From positions 1 through 40,542 of the forward strand of contig WQSG01000025.1 of assembly GCA_009788055.1 (NCBI GenBank): 40,542 nucleotides of DNA. The letters run 5' to 3'. Position 1 is the first letter of the stretch. Each line of letters starts with the position of its first letter. This stretch comes from Defluviitaleaceae bacterium (GTDB lineage Bacteria > Bacillota > Clostridia > Lachnospirales > WQUN01). The notes under the pieces are model-generated. The model saw only the letters and a program-made list of their open reading frames with translations, made no database searches and had not been told where the DNA came from. Both the position numbers and the translations under genes were made by a program. Below are positions 1 to 7,638 of this stretch, one piece after another.

Positions 1-40
1 CCCGAACCCCCCTCTCCCTCAAACTTTAACTTTTGCGGAG
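1..40. repeat. Partial intergenic repeat, family A tail
   Basis: The reverse complement of 1-40 (AAAGTTTGAGGGA followed by a G run and TTCGGG) closely matches 40496-40521 on the plus strand at the other end of the window. Related G-rich blocks lie at 19843-19916 and 32098-32172. Only part of the unit is inside the window. Confidence 0.45.
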
Positions 41-488
41 GGGAGGTTTGGAGCGTTTCGGAGTAGAAGGCGTTAATCCATGCCAAAATAGTGGGCATTT
101 CTGTTGGGGAGGGGGGGCGGAGTTCGCCGTGAAGGGGCGCGTCCGAAGGGAGGGAAACGCCGGGCGGGAGGAAGTACGAGATGAGTTCCTTTTGAGAAAA
201 CGCCGCCGCCGTGTTGTGTTGTTCGCGGCGTTTTGTTTGCGTGTACATCTCTGCGCAGGGGATTGCGAATTTTTTTTCCGCAACAATTCCTGTGAGGGGT
301 GGTGGATTTTGGCGCAAAAAGCCATCAAAAAAAAGCCGCGCATCGGCAGTTGTAGTACCTTGCGCAAGCCATATCCACAAAGGGGTCTGCGGGCAAGCGA
401 TTGCAAGCCCGTTTTCTGTTTTGTGCGCGATATATTTTTGCTCAAGCATATCGTAGCACATACTGTACAAAATGCGATTAAGGTTCAA
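1..488 (-). CDS. Partial protein of unknown function, runs off left edge
   Basis: An open frame of about 162 codons runs on the minus strand from 488 to the window edge without a stop. I chose a TTG start at 486-488 because AGGTAA lies six bases upstream, overlapping the cheB stop; in-frame ATGs at 461 and 449 lack a ribosome site. The product reads as a normal cytoplasmic protein with several Trp and Tyr residues (PQTPLWIWLAQG near residue 33, ISYFLPPG near 106). I do not recognise it securely; the general look recalls GNAT-type acetyltransferases, but no acetyl-CoA motif is visible in this part. The last 40 bases (1-40) match a dispersed intergenic repeat seen also near 40500, so the coding frame may be entering a repeat or be truncated there. 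It is the last visible gene of the mazEF-LCP-mocR-cheB run. Confidence 0.55.
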   Translation of the reverse strand, partial: MNLNRILYSMCYDMLEQKYIAHKTENGLAIACPQTPLWIWLAQGTTTADARLFFDGFLRQNPPPLTGIVAEKKFAIPCAEMYTQTKRREQHNTAAAFSQKELISYFLPPGVSLPSDAPLHGELRPPSPTEMPTILAWINAFYSETLQTSPPQKLKFEGEGGS

Positions 489-494
489 TTTGAG

Positions 495-1508
495 TTACCT
501 GCTGTGAAGCATAATTGCGTCTGCGATTTGGTCCAGCGGAAGTTCGTGCGCGACTGCACCCAAAGCTTTTGCCGCCTTGGGCATTCCGTAAACAACGCAA
601 GATGCTTCGTCTTGGCCGATGGTTACGCTTCCTGCGTTTTTCATGTGTACTAAACCCTTCGCGCCGTCGTTGCCCATGCCCGTTAGGATTACGCCAACGC
701 CCCTTGCGCCAATCAAGCCCGCAACGGATTCAAACAGGATATCGGCGGCGGGCATTACGCCGTGAATGCGTTGCCCAACATAACACTCTACCGCAAGTTT
801 GTCTTGCTGACGCACAAGCCGCATATGACGGTCGGCGGGTGCGATAAGAATACGCCCGCGCATTAAAAAGTCACCCGAGTGTGCTTCGCGGATGTCGTGA
901 ATGTACAGCGAATTAAGCCGCTCTGCAAAAAGTTTTGTAAAGCCGCTTGGCATATGTTGAACAATCACGATTGGCGGAATGTCTGCCGGAAGTTTTTTGA
1001 TAATATCCTCCAGCGCGTTTGTGCCGCCCGTAGAAGAGCCGATTGCTACAATTTTTTGTCTGTCATTTACCCCAACCATTTTCACCATCTCCCGCATATT
1101 AGGAGGTCTTTGCCGCTTTAACATAGTGTCCAAAATTTCTGTAGAGGATGTAGTAAACCGCCACGTTGTCACCGATGTAAAAACCGCAGGTTTCTGTAAA
1201 AAAATATCATTGCCGGAACTTGGAATATGCGCGTATTTTCCACGGGAAAGAGAAACGTAAATTGTGTAAAGCGTACATCTGCGCTGCATAGACTTTGTAA
1301 CGTTATGGTCTGCGGGAATTTCATCCAAGTCCCAAAAAAGGATGTTTACGCCGTTACGGTTCAGCTTTGTTTCCGCAGAAGAAAGCCCCGTAACAGTAAG
1401 TACGGATTCAATATCCTTCCTGTTTTCCAGCCCTGTTTTTATTGCCGCAACCAAATCCTTTTGGTTTGCCATAATTATTACTCTTGTCCCGTTGTTTAAC
1501 ATCGTCAC
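495..1508 (-). CDS. cheB: CheB-type protein-glutamate methylesterase with atypical receiver domain
   Basis: The C-terminal half (about residues 150-337) is a CheB methylesterase domain, which hydrolyses methyl-glutamate esters on chemoreceptors. The triad is visible: Ser159 in GSSTGG, His185 in QHMP and Asp281 in GMGNDGA. The N-terminal 130 residues resemble a response-regulator receiver that keeps the phospho-acceptor candidate Asp60 (ILFWD) and Lys106 (LQKP) but lacks the usual acidic pair after strand 1 (IIMANQKD), so phosphorylation may be altered. A GTG start at 1508 or ATG at 1502 both fit, with GGGTGG just upstream inside the end of the mocR gene, which implies translational coupling. 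No other che gene is beside it; a chemoreceptor lies 12 kb away. The methylesterase call is firm; the state of the receiver is inference. Confidence 0.9.
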   Translation of the reverse strand: MTMLNNGTRVIIMANQKDLVAAIKTGLENRKDIESVLTVTGLSSAETKLNRNGVNILFWDLDEIPADHNVTKSMQRRCTLYTIYVSLSRGKYAHIPSSGNDIFLQKPAVFTSVTTWRFTTSSTEILDTMLKRQRPPNMREMVKMVGVNDRQKIVAIGSSTGGTNALEDIIKKLPADIPPIVIVQHMPSGFTKLFAERLNSLYIHDIREAHSGDFLMRGRILIAPADRHMRLVRQQDKLAVECYVGQRIHGVMPAADILFESVAGLIGARGVGVILTGMGNDGAKGLVHMKNAGSVTIGQDEASCVVYGMPKAAKALGAVAHELPLDQIADAIMLHSR

Positions 1509-2840
1509 TTAGCCACCCTTTAAAACAGAGGCGATAATGCCCATACCTCTGGAAATATCGTCCTCGCTTGCATTTGAAAAACTTATACGAAAATGACGCT
1601 CTGCCGCAGGTTTTACCGCACTTGGCAGATACAAACGCCCCGGCGAAACAATAACCTTACGCGTTAAAAATTCGTCTATCAATTCGGCGGTTTTGGTTGC
1701 ATTTTTGGGGCTTATCCAAAGCCCAAACCCACCGTGCGGAACTGTAAAATTTGCATATGGCGCAAGAAATGTCTCTGCCGCTGAAACCGCACGCCGATAT
1801 CTTTTTGAAAAAAACCCGCGAAGTTTTGCGCAAAACGCGTCGTAGTCATTGTTCCGCAAGTAAAAATCCAAGCCCCGCTGTATATATGCCGAAACATCTG
1901 CGGATTCATTCAACGTAATATTTCCGACAATGTAGCCCGCCAAACCATGCGCCAAAACACGCTCAAAACTTTTCAGATAAACTACGCGCCCGCTTGTATC
2001 CATTGCTTTAAGCGGCGTTGGTTTTTCGCAGTAAAAGAAATCTCCGTACTCGTCAAGTTCTATTATATGCGCGTTTATTTCCTGCGAAAGTTCTAAGATT
2101 TTTTCTTGCACAGGGACAGTATAACACAAACCTGTTGGAAACTGGTAATTTGAAGATAAAAAAATTATTTTGGGCTTGTGTTTTTTTGCCAAGGCGTAAA
2201 GCCGCTGTAAATCCGCGCCGTTTTCGGTAAGCGGAAACTCGCGAATTTTTACGCCGCGATGTGTAAATGCCGCTGTAATCCACGGCGCGCACGGCGATTC
2301 CAAAAGCACGTAATCTTTCGGGCCGGCAAGCCCGTCAATCACGGCGCAAAGCCCTTGGCGCAAGTCGGCGGTAATGTGAATGTCCTCGGGGGTCGCGCTT
2401 ACGGCGGAATTTTTAAGCAAATCGGAAATAACTTCACGAAGCGGCTTGTATCCGCCGAAACCCACAGATGAAAACGCACCTGCACCATCCCGAGAAAGCA
2501 CTGCGTCAAACGCATGGCGGAAATCTTCTTTCGGAAACAACGACGTATCCGACGCCGTAGCGGCAAAATTTATATGCCCCTCGTCAACGCTAACGGAAAC
2601 AGGCGCGAGTTCTTCGTTTTGCCCCGCGACATAAACGCCGCTTCCCGTTACGGAATACACCGCACGTTTTTGCTCCAGATATTTGTACGCATTCACGATT
2701 GTCGTGTTGTTTACGCCCAACTCTTTCGCAAGTGTGCGTATCGCGGGAAGCCTTGTGTTTGGAGTAAATTCGCCCGTGCTTATTTTTTGCAAAATGTCTT
2801 CGCCGATTTTACGGTACAGGGGGAATTCTGCGGTTATCAT
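1509..2840 (-). CDS. MocR-type regulator: GntR HTH fused to aminotransferase fold, PLP lysine replaced
   Basis: Residues 8-74 form a winged-helix GntR DNA-binding domain (LPAIRTLAKELGVNNTTI, then a G-G-V-Y wing). Residues 90-443 form a fold-type I aminotransferase domain with SSNYQFPTG (229-237) and ELDEYGDFFY (261-270). In the family the PLP Schiff-base lysine sits in a T/S-F-S-K motif; here the motif reads SFER at 291-294, with Arg294 (codon at 1959-1961) in the lysine position. Lys290 just before it is out of register. PLP may be bound non-covalently or not at all, so this is probably a regulator without transaminase activity. It overlaps the upstream LCP gene by ATGA at 2837-2840 and abuts cheB, so all three are probably co-translated. 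Family call firm, ligand unknown. Confidence 0.9.
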   Translation of the reverse strand: MITAEFPLYRKIGEDILQKISTGEFTPNTRLPAIRTLAKELGVNNTTIVNAYKYLEQKRAVYSVTGSGVYVAGQNEELAPVSVSVDEGHINFAATASDTSLFPKEDFRHAFDAVLSRDGAGAFSSVGFGGYKPLREVISDLLKNSAVSATPEDIHITADLRQGLCAVIDGLAGPKDYVLLESPCAPWITAAFTHRGVKIREFPLTENGADLQRLYALAKKHKPKIIFLSSNYQFPTGLCYTVPVQEKILELSQEINAHIIELDEYGDFFYCEKPTPLKAMDTSGRVVYLKSFERVLAHGLAGYIVGNITLNESADVSAYIQRGLDFYLRNNDYDAFCAKLRGFFSKRYRRAVSAAETFLAPYANFTVPHGGFGLWISPKNATKTAELIDEFLTRKVIVSPGRLYLPSAVKPAAERHFRISFSNASEDDISRGMGIIASVLKGG

Positions 2841-3991
2841 TCTTCAAATGCTTCCGTTTCTTCTGCGTCTTCGTCGTCCGCGTCGGAGTCCTCGTCTTCG
2901 GTTTCTTCTTCCGCGTCCTCAAACACTGCGTAGAAAACATCTGCAATTACATCCGGCAACAGCGAAGTGTTAGGAAGCACCACGCCGGTTATTCCGTCCA
3001 CAGAACCGTTAGGAATTGTAACGGGCATGGTAAATGTTGTAACGCTGTCCGGTCCAACACGCGGAATATACGGGATATACACCACCGCGCCAAGCCCAAG
3101 ATTACTTCGCACATTTTCGTGTACCACGCGGATAAGTTCCATCGGGTCGTTCAAAATAGCTTCCCGCGTGGCGGCTTGCCGTATTAGTTGCGTCATAAAT
3201 TCCATTTGCATTTGGTTGCGCTGTAAATCGCCCATGGGCCACTGGCGATAACGGACAACACCTTCCGCCATATTACCGTCAAGCAAAACATAACCCGCAG
3301 GCACATTAATTTGAATCGGCGGCGGATTATAACACCTGTACCAAAGCCGCCGCGGAATATACATTTCTACCCCGCCGATAGCATCCACAACGCGACGAAA
3401 CGCGGCAAGTTCCACCTCTACGTAAAAATCAAACGAAACACCAAACATCTCCGCAAGTTGCTCCATTAAATAATATACGCCGTGAACCTGCCCGCCGTGC
3501 GAACGCATTTGATTTACCTTCAACGAACGCGGCGGCCTGATTCCATCTGCGCGCATTCTTTCAAGCCTGTGCGGGGGAATGCGCACAAGCATATCACGCG
3601 GCACAGACATCAAATGAATGTTGCCGCTATCCCTATAAAAAGTACCCACCATAATTGCGTCCGCAAGCTGTTGGTGGTCTATCCCTATAAAGATAAAATT
3701 TGTACGCGCAGGAACAAGCCCTGTGTTACCGTCATCATCTTCATCATCTGTACGTTCAGGCAGGGCAATATATTCTTCATGCTCATCAATATCAAATACA
3801 AACTCGCCGTAATCGGCTTCGGGCGGTCTGCCGCCGTCGTCCAGTGCCATAAGCACCATCGTAACCCCGACAGAAACCAAAATAGCCGCGCTCGCTATCG
3901 ACCCGGCAACAAGAAAAAATAATTTTATCGCAAGTACATTATATTTAAGCCATTCCGTAGCTTTTCTAATCTTCATGTTAATAGATATCAT
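2837..3991 (-). CDS. LytR-CpsA-Psr (LCP) family cell-wall ligase-like protein
   Basis: LCP proteins transfer anionic polymers or glycans from a lipid carrier to peptidoglycan on the outer membrane face. A short cytoplasmic head is followed by one transmembrane helix (about residues 20-50, VLAIKLFFLVAGSIASA...). The LCP domain covers about 95-350 with IFIGIDHQ, ADAIMVGTF, SVPRDMLVRIP (catalytic-site Arg), KVNQMRSHGG, DAIGGVEMYIP and the Arg of GDLQRNQ. The C-terminal tail is about 30 residues almost entirely Asp/Glu, which is unusual. The start is uncertain: ATG at 3991 directly abuts AGGAG, while ATG at 3976 is 15 bases from it. It begins 6 bases after the mazF stop, so it may be transcribed from the mazEF promoter. 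Confidence 0.88.
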   Translation of the reverse strand: MISINMKIRKATEWLKYNVLAIKLFFLVAGSIASAAILVSVGVTMVLMALDDGGRPPEADYGEFVFDIDEHEEYIALPERTDDEDDDGNTGLVPARTNFIFIGIDHQQLADAIMVGTFYRDSGNIHLMSVPRDMLVRIPPHRLERMRADGIRPPRSLKVNQMRSHGGQVHGVYYLMEQLAEMFGVSFDFYVEVELAAFRRVVDAIGGVEMYIPRRLWYRCYNPPPIQINVPAGYVLLDGNMAEGVVRYRQWPMGDLQRNQMQMEFMTQLIRQAATREAILNDPMELIRVVHENVRSNLGLGAVVYIPYIPRVGPDSVTTFTMPVTIPNGSVDGITGVVLPNTSLLPDVIADVFYAVFEDAEEETEDEDSDADDEDAEETEAFEE

Positions 3992-3997
3992 CTCCTA

Positions 3998-4336
3998 TTA
4001 CTTCTGCCTTGGTTTATCCATTTCAGAAAAAACGATAGTTAAAATATTATCCAACAGGTCATCAGGGAGTTTCTCTACTATTTTGCACTCTCTTTCGCTT
4101 AAATCCAAAGACTTGATATGTTCGCAAAGAACATATCCCGTTGTGACGGTACGATTATCCAAGGGTACGTGCAATGGAAAACTGCGTTGCGTATTTGTTA
4201 TAGGGCAAACAATCGCCATCTTTGTCTTAGCGTTGAAAATATCATTGCTTATTACTACAGCCGGACGGTATCCCGCTTGCTCACGACCACTTTGCGGGTC
4301 AAAATTCAATTTTATTATAGTGCCTTGTCTCACCAT
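3998..4336 (-). CDS. mazF: MazF/PemK-family endoribonuclease toxin
   Basis: This 112-residue protein has the PemK/MazF SH3-like barrel pattern: VRQGTIIKLNFDPQSGREQAGYRPAVVIS at the N-terminus, then CPITNTQR and a FPLHVPL strand. Family members cleave mRNA at short sequences and are inhibited by the antitoxin encoded upstream. The ATG lies inside the end of mazE (overlap 4330-4336), the usual coupled arrangement. Length is normal and no break is seen, so the toxin is probably functional. Confidence 0.92.
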   Translation of the reverse strand: MVRQGTIIKLNFDPQSGREQAGYRPAVVISNDIFNAKTKMAIVCPITNTQRSFPLHVPLDNRTVTTGYVLCEHIKSLDLSERECKIVEKLPDDLLDNILTIVFSEMDKPRQK

Positions 4337-4593
4337 ATTTCTTTACCAACAGGCGTACCCCAGTCAATTTTTACTGTTTCATATTCACCCTCGTAACCTT
4401 CAAATAATTCGCTTATAGTCGTGCGCGAAGCATCATTTGCAACAGTAGCCACATCAGATTTTTGAATAACAATTCTTCCGTATTCCTCGAACACCTGCAT
4501 AACTTCGCTTTCATTTATATTTGCTTTGTCAAAAATACTCGCAGGAAAGCGAACAATATAGCTATCGTCTACACGTTTGATGGTTGCAGTCAT
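4330..4593 (-). CDS. mazE: MazE-like AbrB-fold antitoxin
   Basis: An 87-residue protein with an N-terminal swapped-hairpin AbrB/MazE DNA-binding domain (TIKRVDDSYIVRFPASIFDKANI, then RIVIQKSD) and an acidic C-terminal tail (SELFEGYEGEYETVKIDWG) of the type that wraps around MazF. The ribosome site GAGGAG precedes the ATG with suitable spacing. It probably represses its own promoter at 4618-4645. Confidence 0.88.
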   Translation of the reverse strand: MTATIKRVDDSYIVRFPASIFDKANINESEVMQVFEEYGRIVIQKSDVATVANDASRTTISELFEGYEGEYETVKIDWGTPVGKEIW

Positions 4594-4617
4594 TGCATAT
4601 CAGCTCCTCATGGCAAG

Positions 4618-4645
4618 TATATAATGAAACATACCGAAAATGCAA
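4618..4645 (-). promoter_or_regulatory. Putative sigma-A promoter of mazEF
   Basis: On the minus strand TTGCAT (4640-4645) and TATATA (4618-4623) are separated by 16 bases, 25 bases before the mazE ATG. No other clear promoter is visible before the LCP, mocR and cheB genes, so these may depend on it. Confidence 0.5.
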
Positions 4646-4654
4646 GATGGGTGC

Positions 4655-4683
4655 GCGACAACGCAATTTTTTTCTGTTATAAT
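4655..4683 (+). promoter_or_regulatory. Putative promoter with extended -10
   Basis: TGTTATAAT (-10 at 4678-4683 with upstream TG) follows GCGACA (4655-4660) at 17 bases. It precedes the gene at 4709, whose ribosome site is GGAGGG. It is divergent from the mazEF promoter. Confidence 0.5.
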
Positions 4684-4708
4684 TCAGAAAAAATCGGAGG
4701 GATAATAA

Positions 4709-5419
4709 ATGCCCGACCATATACACACAATCCCTGTGTTAGATGCATTGCGCGAGCCAAAAGCTTGCGCATTTTGCGTGATGTACGAAAAACTGGAAAG
4801 TGATTCTATCCAATTTGTGATGGGGCCGTCGTATATGGAAGATGACGTTCGGATGGAAACAAACAAGATTGGTTTTTGCAAACGCCACTTAGACGCAATG
4901 TACGCACAGCAAAACAGGCTGGGGCTTGGGCTGATGTTGCACACGCATATGCAACAGATAAACAAAGATATTTCCGACATTGTAAAAGGAAGGGTTGCTG
5001 TTTCTTTTTTCGGAAAGGACAAAAACAATACGATTGGCAGATTAAAAGGGCATCTGCAAAAAACGCATGAGAGTTGTTATGTATGCAAAAAAGTGGAGAA
5101 CACATTTGAGCGATACATCGACACTTTTTTTCACATATGGGCAAAGGGCGGCGAAGATGCAAAATTAATCAAATCGCAAAACGGATATTGTTTGCCGCAT
5201 TTTATCAAGCTTTTGGAAGCGGCAGAAAACTTAGGGCGCGGAAAGCGCGAGAAATTCCTAGACGAAATCATGCCCGCGCAACAAGAACGGCTAAAGGAAA
5301 TGGAAAACGATTTAGAATGGTTTACACTAAAATTCGACCACCGCAACGCGGACGAACCATGGAAAAATTCCAAAGACGCACTTCCCCGCGCAATCGAAAT
5401 GCTGGGAGGTAGCGTATGA
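4709..5419 (+). CDS. DUF6062-like protein with four Cys/His motifs
   Basis: A 236-residue soluble protein. Its order of motifs is CAFC (about 20-23), GFCKRH (about 55-60), CYVC (about 122-125) and GYCLPHF (about 159-165), a paired CxxC and CxxH layout that suggests metal binding or a redox site. It resembles, from memory, the DUF6062 family common in Clostridia, of unknown function. The ribosome site GGAGGG lies eight bases before the ATG. It overlaps the next gene by ATGA at 5416-5419, so the trio with the membrane protein and the CPBP protease is translationally coupled. No signal peptide is seen. Function cannot be assigned. Confidence 0.8.
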   Translation: MPDHIHTIPVLDALREPKACAFCVMYEKLESDSIQFVMGPSYMEDDVRMETNKIGFCKRHLDAMYAQQNRLGLGLMLHTHMQQINKDISDIVKGRVAVSFFGKDKNNTIGRLKGHLQKTHESCYVCKKVENTFERYIDTFFHIWAKGGEDAKLIKSQNGYCLPHFIKLLEAAENLGRGKREKFLDEIMPAQQERLKEMENDLEWFTLKFDHRNADEPWKNSKDALPRAIEMLGGSV

Positions 5420-6066
5420 CGCATCTCAAAACAGAATTCGCAAAGCTTCGTAAAATGACTTTCGAGGAACAACGCTGGTATGTGTGGGAATATTACAAAT
5501 TGCACATAGGCGCGTTTATTTTGTTGAGCATATTAATAGGAAGCTTTATTAACGCGCAGATTAATCCGCGCCCGCCCGAATATTTATATATCGCGTGGGA
5601 CGGCGTACCCGCACAGCACTGGCAGTTGTCGGAACTGTCGGACAAGCTTGAAGTAATCACCCCCGAAAATCAGCGCGTCACGGTTACAAACTACACCATG
5701 ACAGACAACGCAGGCCAAAACAACGCATTACAGGCGCGGTTTACAACATTGCTTTTCTTGGGCGATTTGGATATCTACATTACAACACGAATGGGCGCGC
5801 ACCAACTTGTACGGGAAAACTTTGCCCGCCCCGTAGACGAAGTACGAAATTACATGGCGGAAATAAATCCGCAAATTCATGCTACCCTTCACGAGCGGTT
5901 ATACGCCGCAGAATCGGCAGACTACATGGCGATTTCGCTGGAAGGCTCGCCGCTTTTAGAAAGTTTGGGCATAGACACAAGCGACATTTTCCTTTGCGTC
6001 TTTGAAAACACGTCGCGCTTTTACGAAATAGCAAAGGCACTGGAGGTTCTGCTTTATGGCGCGTGA
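5416..6066 (+). CDS. Membrane-anchored protein of unknown function
   Basis: Residues 1-30 are a charged, aromatic cytoplasmic segment (MTFEEQRWYVWEYYKLHI), followed by one transmembrane helix (about 31-47, GAFILLSILIGSFI). The remaining 170 residues face outward. This layout, with its WEYYK motif before the helix, recalls a family of clostridial membrane proteins with an extracellular binding-protein-like domain; that is from memory. No catalytic motif is visible. It overlaps the preceding gene by ATGA and the following gene by 11 bases, so the three proteins are probably made together, perhaps as a membrane-associated unit with the CPBP protease. Confidence 0.78.
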   Translation: MTHLKTEFAKLRKMTFEEQRWYVWEYYKLHIGAFILLSILIGSFINAQINPRPPEYLYIAWDGVPAQHWQLSELSDKLEVITPENQRVTVTNYTMTDNAGQNNALQARFTTLLFLGDLDIYITTRMGAHQLVRENFARPVDEVRNYMAEINPQIHATLHERLYAAESADYMAISLEGSPLLESLGIDTSDIFLCVFENTSRFYEIAKALEVLLYGA

Positions 6067-7138
6067 ACACGAACATAGACGCGGGCTTTACTTCATGATT
6101 TTTTTATTGCTGTACGGTTTTTTATTTTCTATTGCAATTTCTGTAATATTATATTCGCTTGAGTGGTATATCTTGCATGACACCGATATAGGTCTGCGCG
6201 AAATAGTATCGTCGCCGTGGTTTATAATCTTCACGCAGGTAGCGGGATTCCTTGTTCCGCTGGGAATTTGGCTTCATCTTTCCGCAGAAAAAATCAACCA
6301 ACATTTACCGCCAATGCGGCTTGGCAAACGGAATATCATTTTAATCGTGGGCATAAGTATCATGCTGATGCCCGCCGCTAATGTAGTTTCAGGCATAACA
6401 ATGCTGTTTTTCCCCAATCAAATAAGCGGCTTTGTTATGGTCTTGCTGGAAAATCAACCGCTTTTTCTTGTCCTTCTCGCGCTTGCGGTAACGCCCGCCA
6501 TTTGCGAAGAAGTGGTTTTTCGCGGATATATTCAGTCCACATACAGGTATAAACCGTTTATCACAATGGTTCTTGCTAACGGATTGTTTTTCGCAGTGAT
6601 TCACCAAAGCCCGCAACAGTTCTTCTACACATTTATCATGGGCATAATTTTTGCCTATATGGTTCATGCTACACAAAGTATCCGCGCAGGCGTAATTTCG
6701 CATTTTGTAATGAACGCGACTTCCATATTGTTTGTTTGGTTTTCTCTGCGAATGGCAGAAGTTGCAGAGCGTCTGCAAGAACACGCCGAATCCCTCACCG
6801 CCGAACTTGCCACCGAGTACATTTACACCGCACCCGCAGAGATAAGCGAGCAAATGCAAATACTTATTGCCATTGCGCTATGGGGCGTGATTGCGATTTT
6901 CACCACAACTGCGGCGGTATTTCTCTTCCGCGATTTCTCGCGCCATAACAAAAAACGCGTAGCAAAATACGAAGCAAAACTTGCCGCGGAATTGCCCGAA
7001 ATTGAAAAAATCATTGAAGAATCCCTACCCGACCCCGAACCTCCGCCATCGCCCGAGCAAAACCGCAAAAACCTGTTAACCGATACCGCTTTGGTTTTGG
7101 TAATAGTTGCGTTGTATGTAATATTTGTTTTGGTATAA
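6056..7138 (+). CDS. CPBP (CAAX-type) family intramembrane metalloprotease
   Basis: A polytopic membrane protein of 360 residues. The three CPBP/Abi signature motifs are present: EEVVFR (Glu151, Glu152, Arg156), FAVIHQ (His183) and HFVMN (His216, Asn220). Family members are glutamate-type intramembrane proteases, with roles in prenyl-protein processing, bacteriocin immunity or signalling. Extra to the core is a C-terminal region with another transmembrane pair and a basic/Pro-Glu-rich stretch (about 290-345), ending in a last helix. The start overlaps the preceding gene. Substrate unknown; neighbours suggest it works on or with the two proteins encoded upstream. Confidence 0.88.
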   Translation: MAREHEHRRGLYFMIFLLLYGFLFSIAISVILYSLEWYILHDTDIGLREIVSSPWFIIFTQVAGFLVPLGIWLHLSAEKINQHLPPMRLGKRNIILIVGISIMLMPAANVVSGITMLFFPNQISGFVMVLLENQPLFLVLLALAVTPAICEEVVFRGYIQSTYRYKPFITMVLANGLFFAVIHQSPQQFFYTFIMGIIFAYMVHATQSIRAGVISHFVMNATSILFVWFSLRMAEVAERLQEHAESLTAELATEYIYTAPAEISEQMQILIAIALWGVIAIFTTTAAVFLFRDFSRHNKKRVAKYEAKLAAELPEIEKIIEESLPDPEPPPSPEQNRKNLLTDTALVLVIVALYVIFVLV

Positions 7139-7198
7139 AATAAAATAATGAATTCGGTCTATAGACGATTCCTTTGAAATCGCTATATAAAAGGAAGA

Positions 7199-7228
7199 CC
7201 CGACCTCAGGGGGGGGGATGAGGTCGGG
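7199..7228 (+). terminator. Perfect 10-bp hairpin, possible terminator
   Basis: CCCGACCTCA (7199-7208) pairs perfectly with TGAGGTCGGG (7219-7228) around a G9A loop. It lies 60 bases after the CPBP protease stop. No T-run follows, only CTTTGAGG, so termination is not certain. The stretch 7140-7371 holds this hairpin, a weaker stem TTCCTTT/AAAGGAA just upstream, and the next gene's promoter; I see no gene in it. Confidence 0.5.
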
Positions 7229-7319
7229 CTTTGAGGGGGGATATTTAATTGTTCCCCGAACCGTAGTTCAAGGTCACAACAATAATATTTACCATTTCAT
7301 ACAAAAATATACTTCGGGG

Positions 7320-7348
7320 TTGAAAAAATTTTTTCGTGTTGGTATTTT
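7320..7348 (+). promoter_or_regulatory. Putative sigma-A promoter of the relB/yafQ-like pair
   Basis: TTGAAA (7320-7325) and TATTTT (7343-7348) with a 17-base spacer, 24 bases before the antitoxin ATG at 7372. Confidence 0.5.
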
Positions 7349-7371
7349 AGTTGTGAAGGGAGCGATTTAAC

Positions 7372-7638
7372 ATGACAGCCACTGCACAACAAGCGATAAA
7401 AATTTTTGAAGGGCTAAACAAACACGACCAAGATTTTATGCTTCATACAATGAAGCGACTATCCAAAACCCGTGAAAAAGAGCTTGAAGAACGCAAGCAA
7501 GCGTTTTACAACAGCCCCGAATCGCTGGAAGCCTTGGAAGAAGCCAAACGCTTGATGAATGACCCTAACGCAAAATCATTCAGAAACACGGCGGAGTTGT
7601 TTGAGGACTGCCTAAACGGTGATGACGATGATGAATGA
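7372..7638 (+). CDS. RelB/DinJ-like antitoxin
   Basis: An 88-residue, highly charged, helical protein. The C-terminus (DPNAKSFRNTAELFEDCLNGDD) resembles the toxin-binding tail of RelB/DinJ antitoxins; the N-terminal half is a Lys/Glu-rich helix rather than a clear ribbon-helix-helix. The ribosome site GGGAG lies nine bases before the ATG. It overlaps the yafQ-like reading frame, as in type II modules. The toxin downstream is broken by two stop codons, so this antitoxin may now act alone or against a related toxin elsewhere. The assignment rests mainly on the identity of the downstream frame. Confidence 0.72.
   Translation: MTATAQQAIKIFEGLNKHDQDFMLHTMKRLSKTREKELEERKQAFYNSPESLEALEEAKRLMNDPNAKSFRNTAELFEDCLNGDDDDE

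Noticed and set aside
33..653. Plus-strand open frame at the left end
   Set aside because: It crosses into the antisense of cheB and has no ribosome site. The minus-strand frame from 488 to the edge reads more like a protein.
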